Below are positions 49,468-58,457 of a stretch of 64,000 bases of DNA, in pieces. The position numbers were made by a program, and so were the translations under genes. How positions within the stretch are numbered: the stretch's first letter is position 1; every line of letters starts with the position of its first letter. Below the pieces are notes generated by a model, which saw only the letters and a list, made by a program, of their open reading frames with translations, was not told where the DNA came from and did not search any database. The DNA is from Helicobacter sp. NHP19-003 (GTDB taxonomy: Bacteria; Campylobacterota; Campylobacteria; Campylobacterales; Helicobacteraceae), in the NCBI RefSeq assembly GCF_019703305.1, contig NZ_AP024814.1:186001-250000 (forward strand), given 5' to 3'.

Positions 49468-50334
49468 CTAAATCCAAGCCAAGCCTCTATCCACGATGAT
49501 AAAGCCCAAAAACACCACCCCAAATACCCATTTGTTACAAAAACGCTTTGGGAATGTTCTTAAAGTCTTTCAACACCAACCACTGCTCGTAAACTAAAAT
49601 CATAAGACACGCTCCCACGCCCAGCCACGCCACAGCCCCTAAGTGTGCGCTTTTCGCAAAAAGAGCCCAAAACAGCACGGCTAAAGCGTGGCACGCCCTA
49701 GACACCCACAGAGTTACCCCTCGCCAAAGATTGCCGGCACAGAGTAAAGCCCCTCTTTTCTGTCAAACTCCATGTCTTGCAAGGAATAGAGCAAGTCAAA
49801 GCCCGCCACCCAAAACGCCACCCCAAATGCCAGCCACAAACTCCAAAGGGGGATCGCGCCAAGCACCGCCACCACGCCCGCAATGGGCGCAAGCCCCAAG
49901 CACACGCCTAGTACCAAGTGCGCCAAATAGCTAAAGCGTTTCATGTAAGAATACCCGGCTAAAATCGCCAAAGGGCCAAGAGAGTTTAAAAGCGAGGGCA
50001 TTGATGGCATAGCTGACACCCACAAAGCCCAGCGCATTCGCCACACAGAACACCTGCAGAGTTGTGAGCGAAATGCGCCCATCCACGCTTGGGCGACTTT
50101 TGGTGCGCTCGTTTTCATGTCAAATTTGCGGTCTGCCAAGCGGTTAAAGCCCATCGCAAAATTGCGCGCAAAAAGCAGAGCCAACGCCGAGAGCAACAAG
50201 GTTTGCACGCCCTGCAGCAAGCCCAAATGCGTCTGCAAGCCCGCCACCACAAGGGCGATTAAAATAAACATGCCCGAAAATATGGTGTGCTCAATCGCCA
50301 CCAGATACCCTAAAAGCTTGAGTTTTTCTACCAT
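49468..50334 (-). pseudogene. ubiA: UbiA-family prenyltransferase (menaquinone, MqnP type) with five homopolymer indels
   Basis: UbiA-type enzymes attach the polyprenyl tail in quinone synthesis; in Helicobacter this serves the futalosine menaquinone route. The conserved NRLADRKFD is near residue 68 and the second Asp-rich loop (QDMEFDRKEG) near residue 190. Read across frames, a complete protein of about 288 residues ending NGYLG-VVFLGFIIVDRG emerges. Indels are needed at 50112-50115 (one A short on the coding strand), 49970-49972 (one T extra), 49717-49720 (one G short), 49539-49543 (one T short) and 49518-49521 (one G short). The neighbours on both sides are otherwise core genes. Confidence 0.85.
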
Positions 50335-50371
50335 CGAAGACCTCTTTAAAAGCCTCTATTTTAACATAAAA

Positions 50372-51628
50372 TTACAAAATCAACAGATAGCCAAGCAGCC
50401 CCACCCCCACCACGCCCACGCCCACCCACGCCCAAAGAAAGCGCACAGCTAAAAGCGACAAACCCACATAGGCGCATAAAAACCAAGGGGGGGTGGAAAA
50501 ACTCTTTAAATGCAGGGGCAGGTGCACTAGGGGGAGCAAGTAGGGGTCTAGTAGTCCGCCTAAATGTAGGGTGTGCAAGCCAAGCACTAGAGGGAAAAAC
50601 ACCACAAAGACAAAAGAGAGTAAAATGCCACTCAGTTGTGTCGCCCCAAAGGGGGTAAAGAAAAAATGCACTAGCGGCAACATTAAAGTGAAAATGCCGG
50701 CATTAAAAAGCAGGGCGTAGAGCCACGCAGGCATTTTAGGCATGTGTTTAATGAATAAAAAGATATAAAACACCCCGCCCACAGACAACCAAAACCCGGC
50801 CGAGCGCACCAAATTAGCGGACATGGCAAGACACAAGAGCGCGCTTAATCCCAAGAGCCAAAAGCTTAGTAGCTCCAACCCTCCATAGACCAACACAAAG
50901 CCCCCAAGAGCCATGACATATGCCCTTAAAAAAGCGGGCTGAAAATGGAGCAGAATCAAATACCCCAAGAGGGCCACCAACACCACCGCCATTAAGTCAA
51001 AGTAGCGGTTTCTGTAGGGGAAGTAGCGTTGTTGCAAGAATCGATAAGGGGGACTTAGTAGGTGAAAGAAAAAGGCGCTCAGCAGACCCAAATGAAACCC
51101 ACTGATGGCAATTAAAGGGCTCACCCCAAAGCCGATGAGCACTTGCCTTAAGCGTTGGTCCAAAGGGTCGGCTAAAAATAAAGTGCGGTAGAAGTTTGCC
51201 ATAAGCGGGCTTGTGTGCTGTGCATTGATGAAGCTCCGCCACGGGGTTGTGGGGTCGCTCTTTGGGCTGATGGATAGCTTAAAGGTGTAAAAATAACAAG
51301 ATTTTAGAAATTGCCAAAACGAGCAACGCCCCATTTTGCCCCATGCCCGTACGAAGTGGTGGGTCAAGTCCTTGATGTCCTCTTTGCTTATGATGTAAAA
51401 GCTGTTGTTGTGTGTGTCTTTGAGTTTCAACACAAAATGGCCGTTTTTGGGGTATTGCAACAACACCTGGGCGTGCAATTCCAGGGGCTTCTTGCCCAAA
51501 AAGGCCTTGTATTCGTGGTGTTTTAGGGCAAACGAAAGGGCACACAAGGCGAGCAAAAAGGCGAGAACAACCGCCTTTTCTTGCGGGCTTTGCAGGAGGG
51601 GGATGGGGTGGTTAGAAGGGGCAATCAT
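50372..51628 (-). CDS. comEC: ComEC-type competence channel protein
   Basis: ComEC carries transforming DNA across the inner membrane. The 418-residue protein from ATG 51628 (AGGGGG just upstream) has a short soluble N-terminal part, then the Competence domain with LIGFGVSPLIAISGFHLGLL near residue 175 and about eight further membrane helices. It lacks the C-terminal metallo-beta-lactamase domain found in Bacillus, as in H. pylori (HP1361). It overlaps the dnaB end by 17 bp. The open frame reaches further up inside dnaB but that part is not ComEC-like. comF at 5.8 kb belongs to the same process. Confidence 0.92.
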   Translation of the reverse strand: MIAPSNHPIPLLQSPQEKAVVLAFLLALCALSFALKHHEYKAFLGKKPLELHAQVLLQYPKNGHFVLKLKDTHNNSFYIISKEDIKDLTHHFVRAWGKMGRCSFWQFLKSCYFYTFKLSISPKSDPTTPWRSFINAQHTSPLMANFYRTLFLADPLDQRLRQVLIGFGVSPLIAISGFHLGLLSAFFFHLLSPPYRFLQQRYFPYRNRYFDLMAVVLVALLGYLILLHFQPAFLRAYVMALGGFVLVYGGLELLSFWLLGLSALLCLAMSANLVRSAGFWLSVGGVFYIFLFIKHMPKMPAWLYALLFNAGIFTLMLPLVHFFFTPFGATQLSGILLSFVFVVFFPLVLGLHTLHLGGLLDPYLLPLVHLPLHLKSFSTPPWFLCAYVGLSLLAVRFLWAWVGVGVVGVGLLGYLLIL

Positions 51629-53126
51629 CGCCCCCTCCGCCCACAAGGGGATTTGGCATGCTAAAGTTGCTTGGCACGCTATCGCCCATGTTGATCGCTG
51701 TGGGTGTGTGATCGCCTTGTATCTCTTCGCCCTCTTTGGGGATGTCGCTAAAGCGGGTGTAAATTTTATCAAAATACACTTTCACCGTGCCGATCCCCCC
51801 ATTGCGGTTCTTGGCCAAAATGATTTCGGCTTGTTCTTTGTCGTGGCGCAAGCTGTCTTGCAATTCATTAAATTTTTTCTCTAAATTCTTGGCCTCCTCC
51901 TCCTTGCCCTCTTTACGCAGTTTGGCCACGCGGTCGTTGTGTTCTCTGTGCTTATACACCGCATCGCGGTAGAGAAACAGCACCTGATCGGCATCCTGTT
52001 CGATCGATCCACTCTCTTTAAGGTCGGATAAAATCGGGCGTTTGTCCTCTCTGCTCTCTAGGGAGCGGTTGAGTTGTGATAAAGCGATGATGGGGATGTT
52101 TAACTCCCTAGCCAAAGTCTTCAACCCTCGGCTGATTTTAGTGATTTGCTCGTGGCGTGAGTCCTCCCCCTCGCCCTCCATGAGTTGCAAATAGTCAATG
52201 ATTGCCAAAGCGATTTCGGGGTGTTCGTGTTTGAGTTTACGCAATTTGGAGCGGGCTTGGCGGATATTAAGAAGCCCTGCATCGTCTATGTAAAGGGGTT
52301 TGTCGTAGATTTGTTGTGTGTGTTTGGTGAGCCTCTCCCACTCGTCCTCGCCCAAATTGCCTATTTTGATGTTGTGTAGGTGTAAATTCGTGTAACAAGA
52401 GAGCATGCGCATCATGAGTTGCTCTGCCCCCATTTCCACGCTAAAAATCGCCACGCCCTGGTTGTGGTTTAAAGTGGTTTTGGCAAAGTTTAACACTAAG
52501 CTGGTTTTGCCCATGCTCGGGCGCGCCCCGATGATGATGAGATCACCGGGCAAAAACCCCCCTGTAAGCTCGTTGAGCTTTAAAAACCCTGTGTCCAGCC
52601 CGATTAACCTCTCGTTGCCCCGAGCCTTTGCATCTGCAATCATTTTCAGGGTGTCTTTCAATACCTTTTGCATGTCCTTAAAGCCCGTTTGGACATTGTC
52701 TAAAGAGATCTGGTAGACACTGCGCTCAATGCTATCTAGGATGTCGGCGGTGGGGCGGTCTTGTTGGCACAGCTCACGGATTTGCAAGGCTAGGCGCATT
52801 AGATGGCGTTTGGTTGAAGCCTCTTTAATGGTGCGGATAAAACTTGCTAAATCCGCCAGGGGGTTTGTCTGCATCACCAAAGCCAAAGCATCTAAGACTT
52901 GTGGGTTGCCCTGTGCCTTTTTTTCTAAAAACATGGCACTGATGGGCTTTTGCTCGGCGTGCAGCTGTCTGCAATACTCAAAGAGTTTTTCGTGGGCAGG
53001 GCTAGAAAAATCCTCGCCCTTAAGCTGGCTAGAGAAGTCCTCAAATTGTCGGCTGTCTAACAGGGCAGAGAGCACCGCCCTCTCCATTAAAATCAAACTA
53101 TCGTCTATGGGTGAAGTGTCTAGCAT
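51612..53126 (-). CDS. dnaB: Replicative DNA helicase DnaB
   Basis: DnaB is the hexameric 5'-3' replication helicase. The 504-residue protein has the N-terminal helical domain to about residue 160 and the RecA-like core with Walker A GARPSMGKTSLV near residue 207, Walker B LAIIDYLQLM near residue 310 and the arginine finger region. No intein is present. It lies 15 bp downstream of pflA, a junction that differs from H. pylori, where dnaB (HP1362) and pflA (HP1274) are far apart. Confidence 0.97.
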   Translation of the reverse strand: MLDTSPIDDSLILMERAVLSALLDSRQFEDFSSQLKGEDFSSPAHEKLFEYCRQLHAEQKPISAMFLEKKAQGNPQVLDALALVMQTNPLADLASFIRTIKEASTKRHLMRLALQIRELCQQDRPTADILDSIERSVYQISLDNVQTGFKDMQKVLKDTLKMIADAKARGNERLIGLDTGFLKLNELTGGFLPGDLIIIGARPSMGKTSLVLNFAKTTLNHNQGVAIFSVEMGAEQLMMRMLSCYTNLHLHNIKIGNLGEDEWERLTKHTQQIYDKPLYIDDAGLLNIRQARSKLRKLKHEHPEIALAIIDYLQLMEGEGEDSRHEQITKISRGLKTLARELNIPIIALSQLNRSLESREDKRPILSDLKESGSIEQDADQVLFLYRDAVYKHREHNDRVAKLRKEGKEEEAKNLEKKFNELQDSLRHDKEQAEIILAKNRNGGIGTVKVYFDKIYTRFSDIPKEGEEIQGDHTPTAINMGDSVPSNFSMPNPLVGGGGDDCPF

Positions 53127-53141
53127 GGGTTGTTGATCGAC

Positions 53142-55490
53142 CTATTTAAATAATTCTAGGGCTTGTTGGCATAAATCCTTCCATGGGGAAGAATCCTTGA
53201 TAGCCACACAAGTTTGGAAGGTTTTCTTCGCCCCTCCTTTGTCGCCTTTTTGGCGCAGGAGTGTTGCCTTGTTGTAAAGGGCCCGTTGGCGCTCTTTGGG
53301 GGCAATTTGTAGGGCAAGTAAGGCATCGCTTTGTTTTAGGGCCTCCTCAATTTTACCCTCACGACTTAGGGCACTGATGAGCTCATTTTGGGCGTAGGGG
53401 GTGTAGCTGTTGTTCTCATAGTGCTTTTGCAGAGCAATCAAGTTTTTAGCGTAGAGCTCTAAAGTGGTGGGGTTGTTCTTGCCCCGTTGCTCACTTTGCA
53501 AGAGTAAGGCGTAAACCTCGATCATGCGCTCATCTTCTTTAAACTCTTTTTGGAGTTGGTTATAAACTTTAAAGGCCTCTTGCGGGTTATTGGTTTTCAT
53601 ATAGTCTAAAAACACGGTGAAGGCAATGTCGTAATAAGTGGATTCTTTGGAAAGAGAGGCTAAAGCCAAAGCGTCTTTAGCCGCCAGCAGTGAGTTGGCA
53701 AAGTCGTTTAATGCGTAAAGATTGCGCCCTTGTCTGTAAAGCCAAGGTAACTTGTTCATGGGCTTGTCTTTTAAGGCTGAGGTAGAGAATATGCCCGCCT
53801 TATTGTAAAGGGCGCTGTCATACAAACAATCAAAGGCTTCAACTTGTTCTTCATCGTCAAAGGCGTGGGGATCGATCTTTTCCATGCGGACTAAATAGGT
53901 GTTAAAGCTCTTGCAATCGGCTTCCTTGAGTGCTAAGTGTCCTTGTTGCAATAAGGCTTCTCGCATGGCGGGGGAATTGTGTGGGAGGTTGAGTTCCAAA
54001 ACTTGCGCATAATAGTGGCGATCTAAGAGCAATTCGGCTTTATATTCTAGGGCTTTTTGGTACTCTTTGGAGGTCTTGGGATAATCTTTTAACACTTGGT
54101 TGTAGCGGTTTAGCTTTTCTCTATAATCTCCGTGCATGGCAAACAAGACTTGTTCGTCCCTAGACTTCACTAAGGTGATGTGGATCATATTTGTGTAATT
54201 GTCCAAATACTCTAAATTGGCGAAGTGGGCTTCATTAGGTTGGTTGTTTTTGGCATAGAGCAAGCCCAGCTCAAAGGCGGCTTTTTCTTGGATGGTTTTG
54301 TCGTTGTCTTGGTGGGAGAGCAAGGTCGCGATCTTGATCGCAGGGTCAAAGAAGGAATGTGTTTTTAGGGCAACGAGCAATTCGTAGGATTTGACAGGAT
54401 GTTGCATGAAGTACTCCGGGTTGCCATAAATGATTTTGTTCAAGATCAATGTAGCGTTCTTGCCCCCACCGTTGAGGTCAAACAGCCCCCAGTTGAAGGC
54501 GATTTGACTCGCACTCTCAATGTCCTTAGCTGTGCTGTAGGCTTTTTGAAACAGCGTGGATGCCCCAGAGCGATCCCCGCCATTGGCGGCTTGCTCGGCT
54601 AGGTGCATTTGGGCTAAAGAGGCGTAGCGGTTGTTGGGGTATTCATCCATGATGCGGTTATACTTCTCTGTGGCTTGGGCAGTGTAGTTGATTTGGCTGT
54701 AGGTGTTGCCGAGCATGTAGAGCACATAGGGCACTTGTGGGTCTGAGGGATAGAATTTGAGCCACTGGGAGGCGACTTGGATCGTGAGTTCCTGTCTTTT
54801 TTTGAGTTTGCTCAAAGCGATAATCTCGTAAAAATACAAGTCTTTTTTAAAAATGGTGCGGGGGTAGAGCCTAAAAATACGCGCAATAGCCTCTAGAGCC
54901 TCCAAATAGTAGCCATTTTTAATGAGCTGTTTCAAGCCCAAATATTCCTCTAAGTCTTGCCCCTTAGTGTAGGTCAAAGGCTTGTTGTCCACATCTAGCT
55001 CTTGGATGATGGGCGTTTGCGCCCCCTCTATGAGGATGGGGAAGTTCAACCCCTCATTGCTGGGCGCATTGTAGTCTTTGGGAGTGAGGAAGGGAATCTT
55101 GTGATGAAAACCCACGACTTGCCAGACTTTAGAGTTTTTGAGTTTGAGTTTTTGGATGGGGATGCTTTGTTTATAATCATAGGGGAGTGCAAACAAGGCC
55201 TCTTGAAATTTGGGCTTGATGTGCAGATGAAAAATAAAATTCTTGATTTCATAGGACACCTCAAAGAAGTCTGTTTTAAAGGGCATGAAACCCACTTTCG
55301 GAGTGGAGTCGATTGTGCAGATGATCTCTTCGGCGGGGTAAGTTTTGTAGACACAGGCAAAGGGTTTTTCGTCTGTGAGTGTTAGGGTTGAGAAGTCCAC
55401 TTCTTTCTCCCTCCCCTTTGTAACGCTTAAATCAAGGCCGTTTAAAAAGGGCAAAGAGGCAAAGAATAGAACAAATAGGCGCAACAACAT
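53142..55490 (-). CDS. pflA: PflA, flagellar motor TPR protein
   Basis: PflA (paralysed flagella A) is a periplasmic protein of the campylobacterota motor that helps build the wide stator ring. The 782-residue protein has a signal peptide (about 1-18), a beta-rich N-terminal domain to about residue 180 and then a long TPR solenoid (for example YNRIMDEYPNNRYASLAQ, GKIEEALKQSDALLALQ) to the end. The ATG overlaps the nuoN stop by one base (TAATG), as expected for HP1273-HP1274, so it is translated together with the complex I operon. Confidence 0.9.
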   Translation of the reverse strand: MLLRLFVLFFASLPFLNGLDLSVTKGREKEVDFSTLTLTDEKPFACVYKTYPAEEIICTIDSTPKVGFMPFKTDFFEVSYEIKNFIFHLHIKPKFQEALFALPYDYKQSIPIQKLKLKNSKVWQVVGFHHKIPFLTPKDYNAPSNEGLNFPILIEGAQTPIIQELDVDNKPLTYTKGQDLEEYLGLKQLIKNGYYLEALEAIARIFRLYPRTIFKKDLYFYEIIALSKLKKRQELTIQVASQWLKFYPSDPQVPYVLYMLGNTYSQINYTAQATEKYNRIMDEYPNNRYASLAQMHLAEQAANGGDRSGASTLFQKAYSTAKDIESASQIAFNWGLFDLNGGGKNATLILNKIIYGNPEYFMQHPVKSYELLVALKTHSFFDPAIKIATLLSHQDNDKTIQEKAAFELGLLYAKNNQPNEAHFANLEYLDNYTNMIHITLVKSRDEQVLFAMHGDYREKLNRYNQVLKDYPKTSKEYQKALEYKAELLLDRHYYAQVLELNLPHNSPAMREALLQQGHLALKEADCKSFNTYLVRMEKIDPHAFDDEEQVEAFDCLYDSALYNKAGIFSTSALKDKPMNKLPWLYRQGRNLYALNDFANSLLAAKDALALASLSKESTYYDIAFTVFLDYMKTNNPQEAFKVYNQLQKEFKEDERMIEVYALLLQSEQRGKNNPTTLELYAKNLIALQKHYENNSYTPYAQNELISALSREGKIEEALKQSDALLALQIAPKERQRALYNKATLLRQKGDKGGAKKTFQTCVAIKDSSPWKDLCQQALELFK

Positions 55491-56944
55491 TAAGCTTGGT
55501 TAGAGTTTAAATAAATGCGCAACACAAAAACAGAGAACACGCACAAAAACGCCACCGCCGTGCTGACGGCATAAAGGGGGGGCGTGGCATTCGTGGCGCT
55601 GGGGGGGTTGGCGCTTGGGGTTTTAAAGAACATCGCCACAAGCAGGCGCAAGTAATACACCGCGCTCACGGCGCTGTTTAACACCATCACGATGGGCAAA
55701 AACACCTGGTGTTGGCTAATCACCTGCTCTAACACCATCACCTTGCCCCAAAACATGGAAAAAGGCGGAATACCGGCAAGAGAGCATAAGAAAATTGCGC
55801 TTAGCATGGCCAAAAGGGGTTTGGTTTGGACGAGCCCATTGAAGCGCTCATAAGGGTAGGCGTAGCTGTTTTGCTGTGCGTCTTGTTGGTTTGCAACCAT
55901 CCATAAAATTGCAAACGCCCCAATGTTGGTGATCAAAAATAAAAGCCAATAGCTAAACAACGCCCCTGCGCCATCCACCACGCATGCCAAAGCAAAACCC
56001 GTGTGTGAAATCGAGCTGTAGGCCATCATGCGCTTGACATCTTTTTGCAAGAGCGCCATCGCATTGGGGATCGTGATCGTGAGCGCAATTAAAGCCGTGT
56101 AAAGGTTGTCGATGACAAAGGACTCGGTGTTTAAGAAGGCGTAAAGCACCCGCAAGAGCACCACCAACCCCGCCATTTTAGGCACAATGGAGATGAAGCC
56201 GGCCAAAACGGGATTGTTGCCCTCGTAAATGTCTGGCATCCAAGTGTGGAAGGGCACCAGCGACACCTTAAAACCAAGCGCCCCTAGCATGCACGCTAGG
56301 GCAATGAAAAACAAGGGCAACGCTCTAGGCTCGTGGTGGAAAAACACACTCCTCAAACCATCGCCCACGCTGCTCAAGTCCAAATGCCCCGTGAGTAGGT
56401 AGAGCAAAGCCACGCCTAGCACAAAGAACACCCCCGCTAAAACGCTCAAGCTGAAGTATTTGATCGCCGCCTCTATGCCGGTACTTTTGTAACTTAGCGC
56501 CATCAGCACGCACATGACTAAAGACGCGCTCTCCAAACCGAGCAGGATTAAAAGCAAATGGTCGGTAGACACCATGAGGGTGAACCCCCCAACCATGAAA
56601 AGATACAAGGGGTAAAACTCGGGAGTCTCAAACTCGCTAAACTTCTCTTTGCTTAACGCTAGGAGCAATAAGAGCAAACTTGCTAGGGCGATGAAAAGCT
56701 GCCCGCTCAAAGACGCGCCATCGGTCAAAAAGTCGCCCGCCCCATCTGTGGAGGGGTTGTAAAAGGCAATCCACAGCACGCTAAAGGCAAGGATCAACCC
56801 GGCGATCGCCACGCTCAAAGACTTAGAAAAGCCCTTGCCGACATTTAAAAGCAATAAGAAAACCCCGCCCCCCACGCTCATAAACAGGGGCATTAACACT
56901 TGCAAGTCTAACTCGGGCATGAGAGATGAGATCAAGGGATTCAT
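55490..56944 (-). CDS. nuoN: NADH-quinone oxidoreductase subunit N
   Basis: NuoN is one of the three antiporter-like membrane subunits of complex I. The 484-residue protein is polytopic with about fourteen helices and the conserved region KVSLVPFHTWMPDIYEG near residue 225, containing the proton-path residues. It lies 9 bp behind nuoM and is the last nuo gene before pflA. Confidence 0.95.
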   Translation of the reverse strand: MNPLISSLMPELDLQVLMPLFMSVGGGVFLLLLNVGKGFSKSLSVAIAGLILAFSVLWIAFYNPSTDGAGDFLTDGASLSGQLFIALASLLLLLLALSKEKFSEFETPEFYPLYLFMVGGFTLMVSTDHLLLILLGLESASLVMCVLMALSYKSTGIEAAIKYFSLSVLAGVFFVLGVALLYLLTGHLDLSSVGDGLRSVFFHHEPRALPLFFIALACMLGALGFKVSLVPFHTWMPDIYEGNNPVLAGFISIVPKMAGLVVLLRVLYAFLNTESFVIDNLYTALIALTITIPNAMALLQKDVKRMMAYSSISHTGFALACVVDGAGALFSYWLLFLITNIGAFAILWMVANQQDAQQNSYAYPYERFNGLVQTKPLLAMLSAIFLCSLAGIPPFSMFWGKVMVLEQVISQHQVFLPIVMVLNSAVSAVYYLRLLVAMFFKTPSANPPSATNATPPLYAVSTAVAFLCVFSVFVLRIYLNSNQA

Positions 56945-56953
56945 TGTTCTTCC

Positions 56954-58456
56954 TTAGGCATTGATGCGCCCCTGTAGGCTTTCTAAGAGCACTTGCACGC
57001 TTTGTTCAATGGGCGACAAAAGCGGTTTAGGATAAATCCCCAAGAACAACACCGCCGCCACCAAAAGAGCCAACACACTTTTTTCGCTACAAGTTAAGGG
57101 GTTTAGGGCTTTGGCTTTTTTGATGGCGTATAACTCTGAAGGCTCTGCGCCAAAAAAGACCTTTTTATACAACACCAGCATATAAATGGCGGATAAAATA
57201 ATGGTCGTCCCCGCTAAAAACGCCATAAACGGAGAGCTTTTAAAAAAGCCCAGCAGGCTTAAAAACTCGCCCACAAAACCGCTTGTAAGGGGCATGCCTA
57301 CATTCGCCAAGAGCAACACCATAAAAAACGCTGCGTAAGTTGGCATCAAATGCGCCACGCCCTTAAAGGCGACAATCTTACTAGAGTTGCAGCGATCAAA
57401 CAACACCCCCACTAAAATAAATAGCCCAGCACTCACCAGCCCGTGCGAAAACATCGTAAAGACCGCCCCACCCACGCCCTCTACATTGAACGCATACAGT
57501 CCCAACACCGCCACGCCCATGTGCGACATGGAGCTGTAAGCGATCAATCTTTTCATCTCCTTTTGTGCGCAAGCTAGAAGCCCGCCATAAAGCACCATTA
57601 AAAGGGCTAAAACGCTTAAAGGCAAAAAGTAATGCAAGATCACATTAGGGAATAAGGGCAGCAAGAAACGCACCATGGCGTAAGTCCCCATTTTTAAAAG
57701 CAGGGCGGAGAGCACCGCTGAGCCAATGACGGGGGCGTTGCCATAGGCGTGGGGCAGCCAGTTGTGGAGGGGAAAAATGGGGATTTTCACGGCAATGCCC
57801 ACAAAGAAGGCGATGAACACCCACAAACGCACTTGGGGGGGCAAAACCACGCTGTTGAAGGTCTCTAAATCAAAGTTAAAGGGGGTTTCAAGCGCAAGGC
57901 TGCATGCATGGGCATAGTATAAAATCGCTAAGAGCATGAAAAGTGAAGCCAAAAAGGTGTAAAGGAAGAATTTAAGCCCTGAATAGACTTTTGGCCCCAC
58001 ACCATAACGCCCAATCATGTAAAGCACGGGCAAGAGCGACACCTCCCAAAAAACATAAAAGAAAATGAGATTTAAGGAAGTGAAAACCCCCATTAAAATC
58101 CCCTCTAAGAGCAAGATACAAATGAGCATGTCTTTAATGTGCTTGCTGACATACAAGGCGAGCAGGAATAAAATAAAGGCGGTTAAAACGAGTAGGGTTA
58201 AAGAAATCCCATCCACGCCTACATGGTAGTTGATCCCCGCTTGTTTGACAAGGTCGGCAAACTCTTCAAATTGCATCACCCCTGTATCCTTGTCAAACAA
58301 CACCCAGAGCCCCACAACAAGGGCGAGCTCAATGGCGCTTACCAAGACTCCATAGGGTTTGGCGTGCTTTTCGCTAAGCCCAAATAGGGGCAGGCACGCT
58401 ACAAGCGGAAAAAAGATCAACACGCTCAAAAAGTGGTGGGGCAAAAGTGCATCCAT
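56954..58456 (-). CDS. nuoM: NADH-quinone oxidoreductase subunit M
   Basis: This antiporter-like subunit of complex I has 500 residues. It is polytopic, with the conserved helix FWEVSLLPVLYMIG near residue 135 (functional Glu), KIPIFPLHNWLPHAYG near residue 225 and AYSSMSHMGVAVLG near residue 310. It starts 1 bp behind nuoL. Confidence 0.96.
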   Translation of the reverse strand: MDALLPHHFLSVLIFFPLVACLPLFGLSEKHAKPYGVLVSAIELALVVGLWVLFDKDTGVMQFEEFADLVKQAGINYHVGVDGISLTLLVLTAFILFLLALYVSKHIKDMLICILLLEGILMGVFTSLNLIFFYVFWEVSLLPVLYMIGRYGVGPKVYSGLKFFLYTFLASLFMLLAILYYAHACSLALETPFNFDLETFNSVVLPPQVRLWVFIAFFVGIAVKIPIFPLHNWLPHAYGNAPVIGSAVLSALLLKMGTYAMVRFLLPLFPNVILHYFLPLSVLALLMVLYGGLLACAQKEMKRLIAYSSMSHMGVAVLGLYAFNVEGVGGAVFTMFSHGLVSAGLFILVGVLFDRCNSSKIVAFKGVAHLMPTYAAFFMVLLLANVGMPLTSGFVGEFLSLLGFFKSSPFMAFLAGTTIILSAIYMLVLYKKVFFGAEPSELYAIKKAKALNPLTCSEKSVLALLVAAVLFLGIYPKPLLSPIEQSVQVLLESLQGRINA

Positions 58457-58457
58457 A

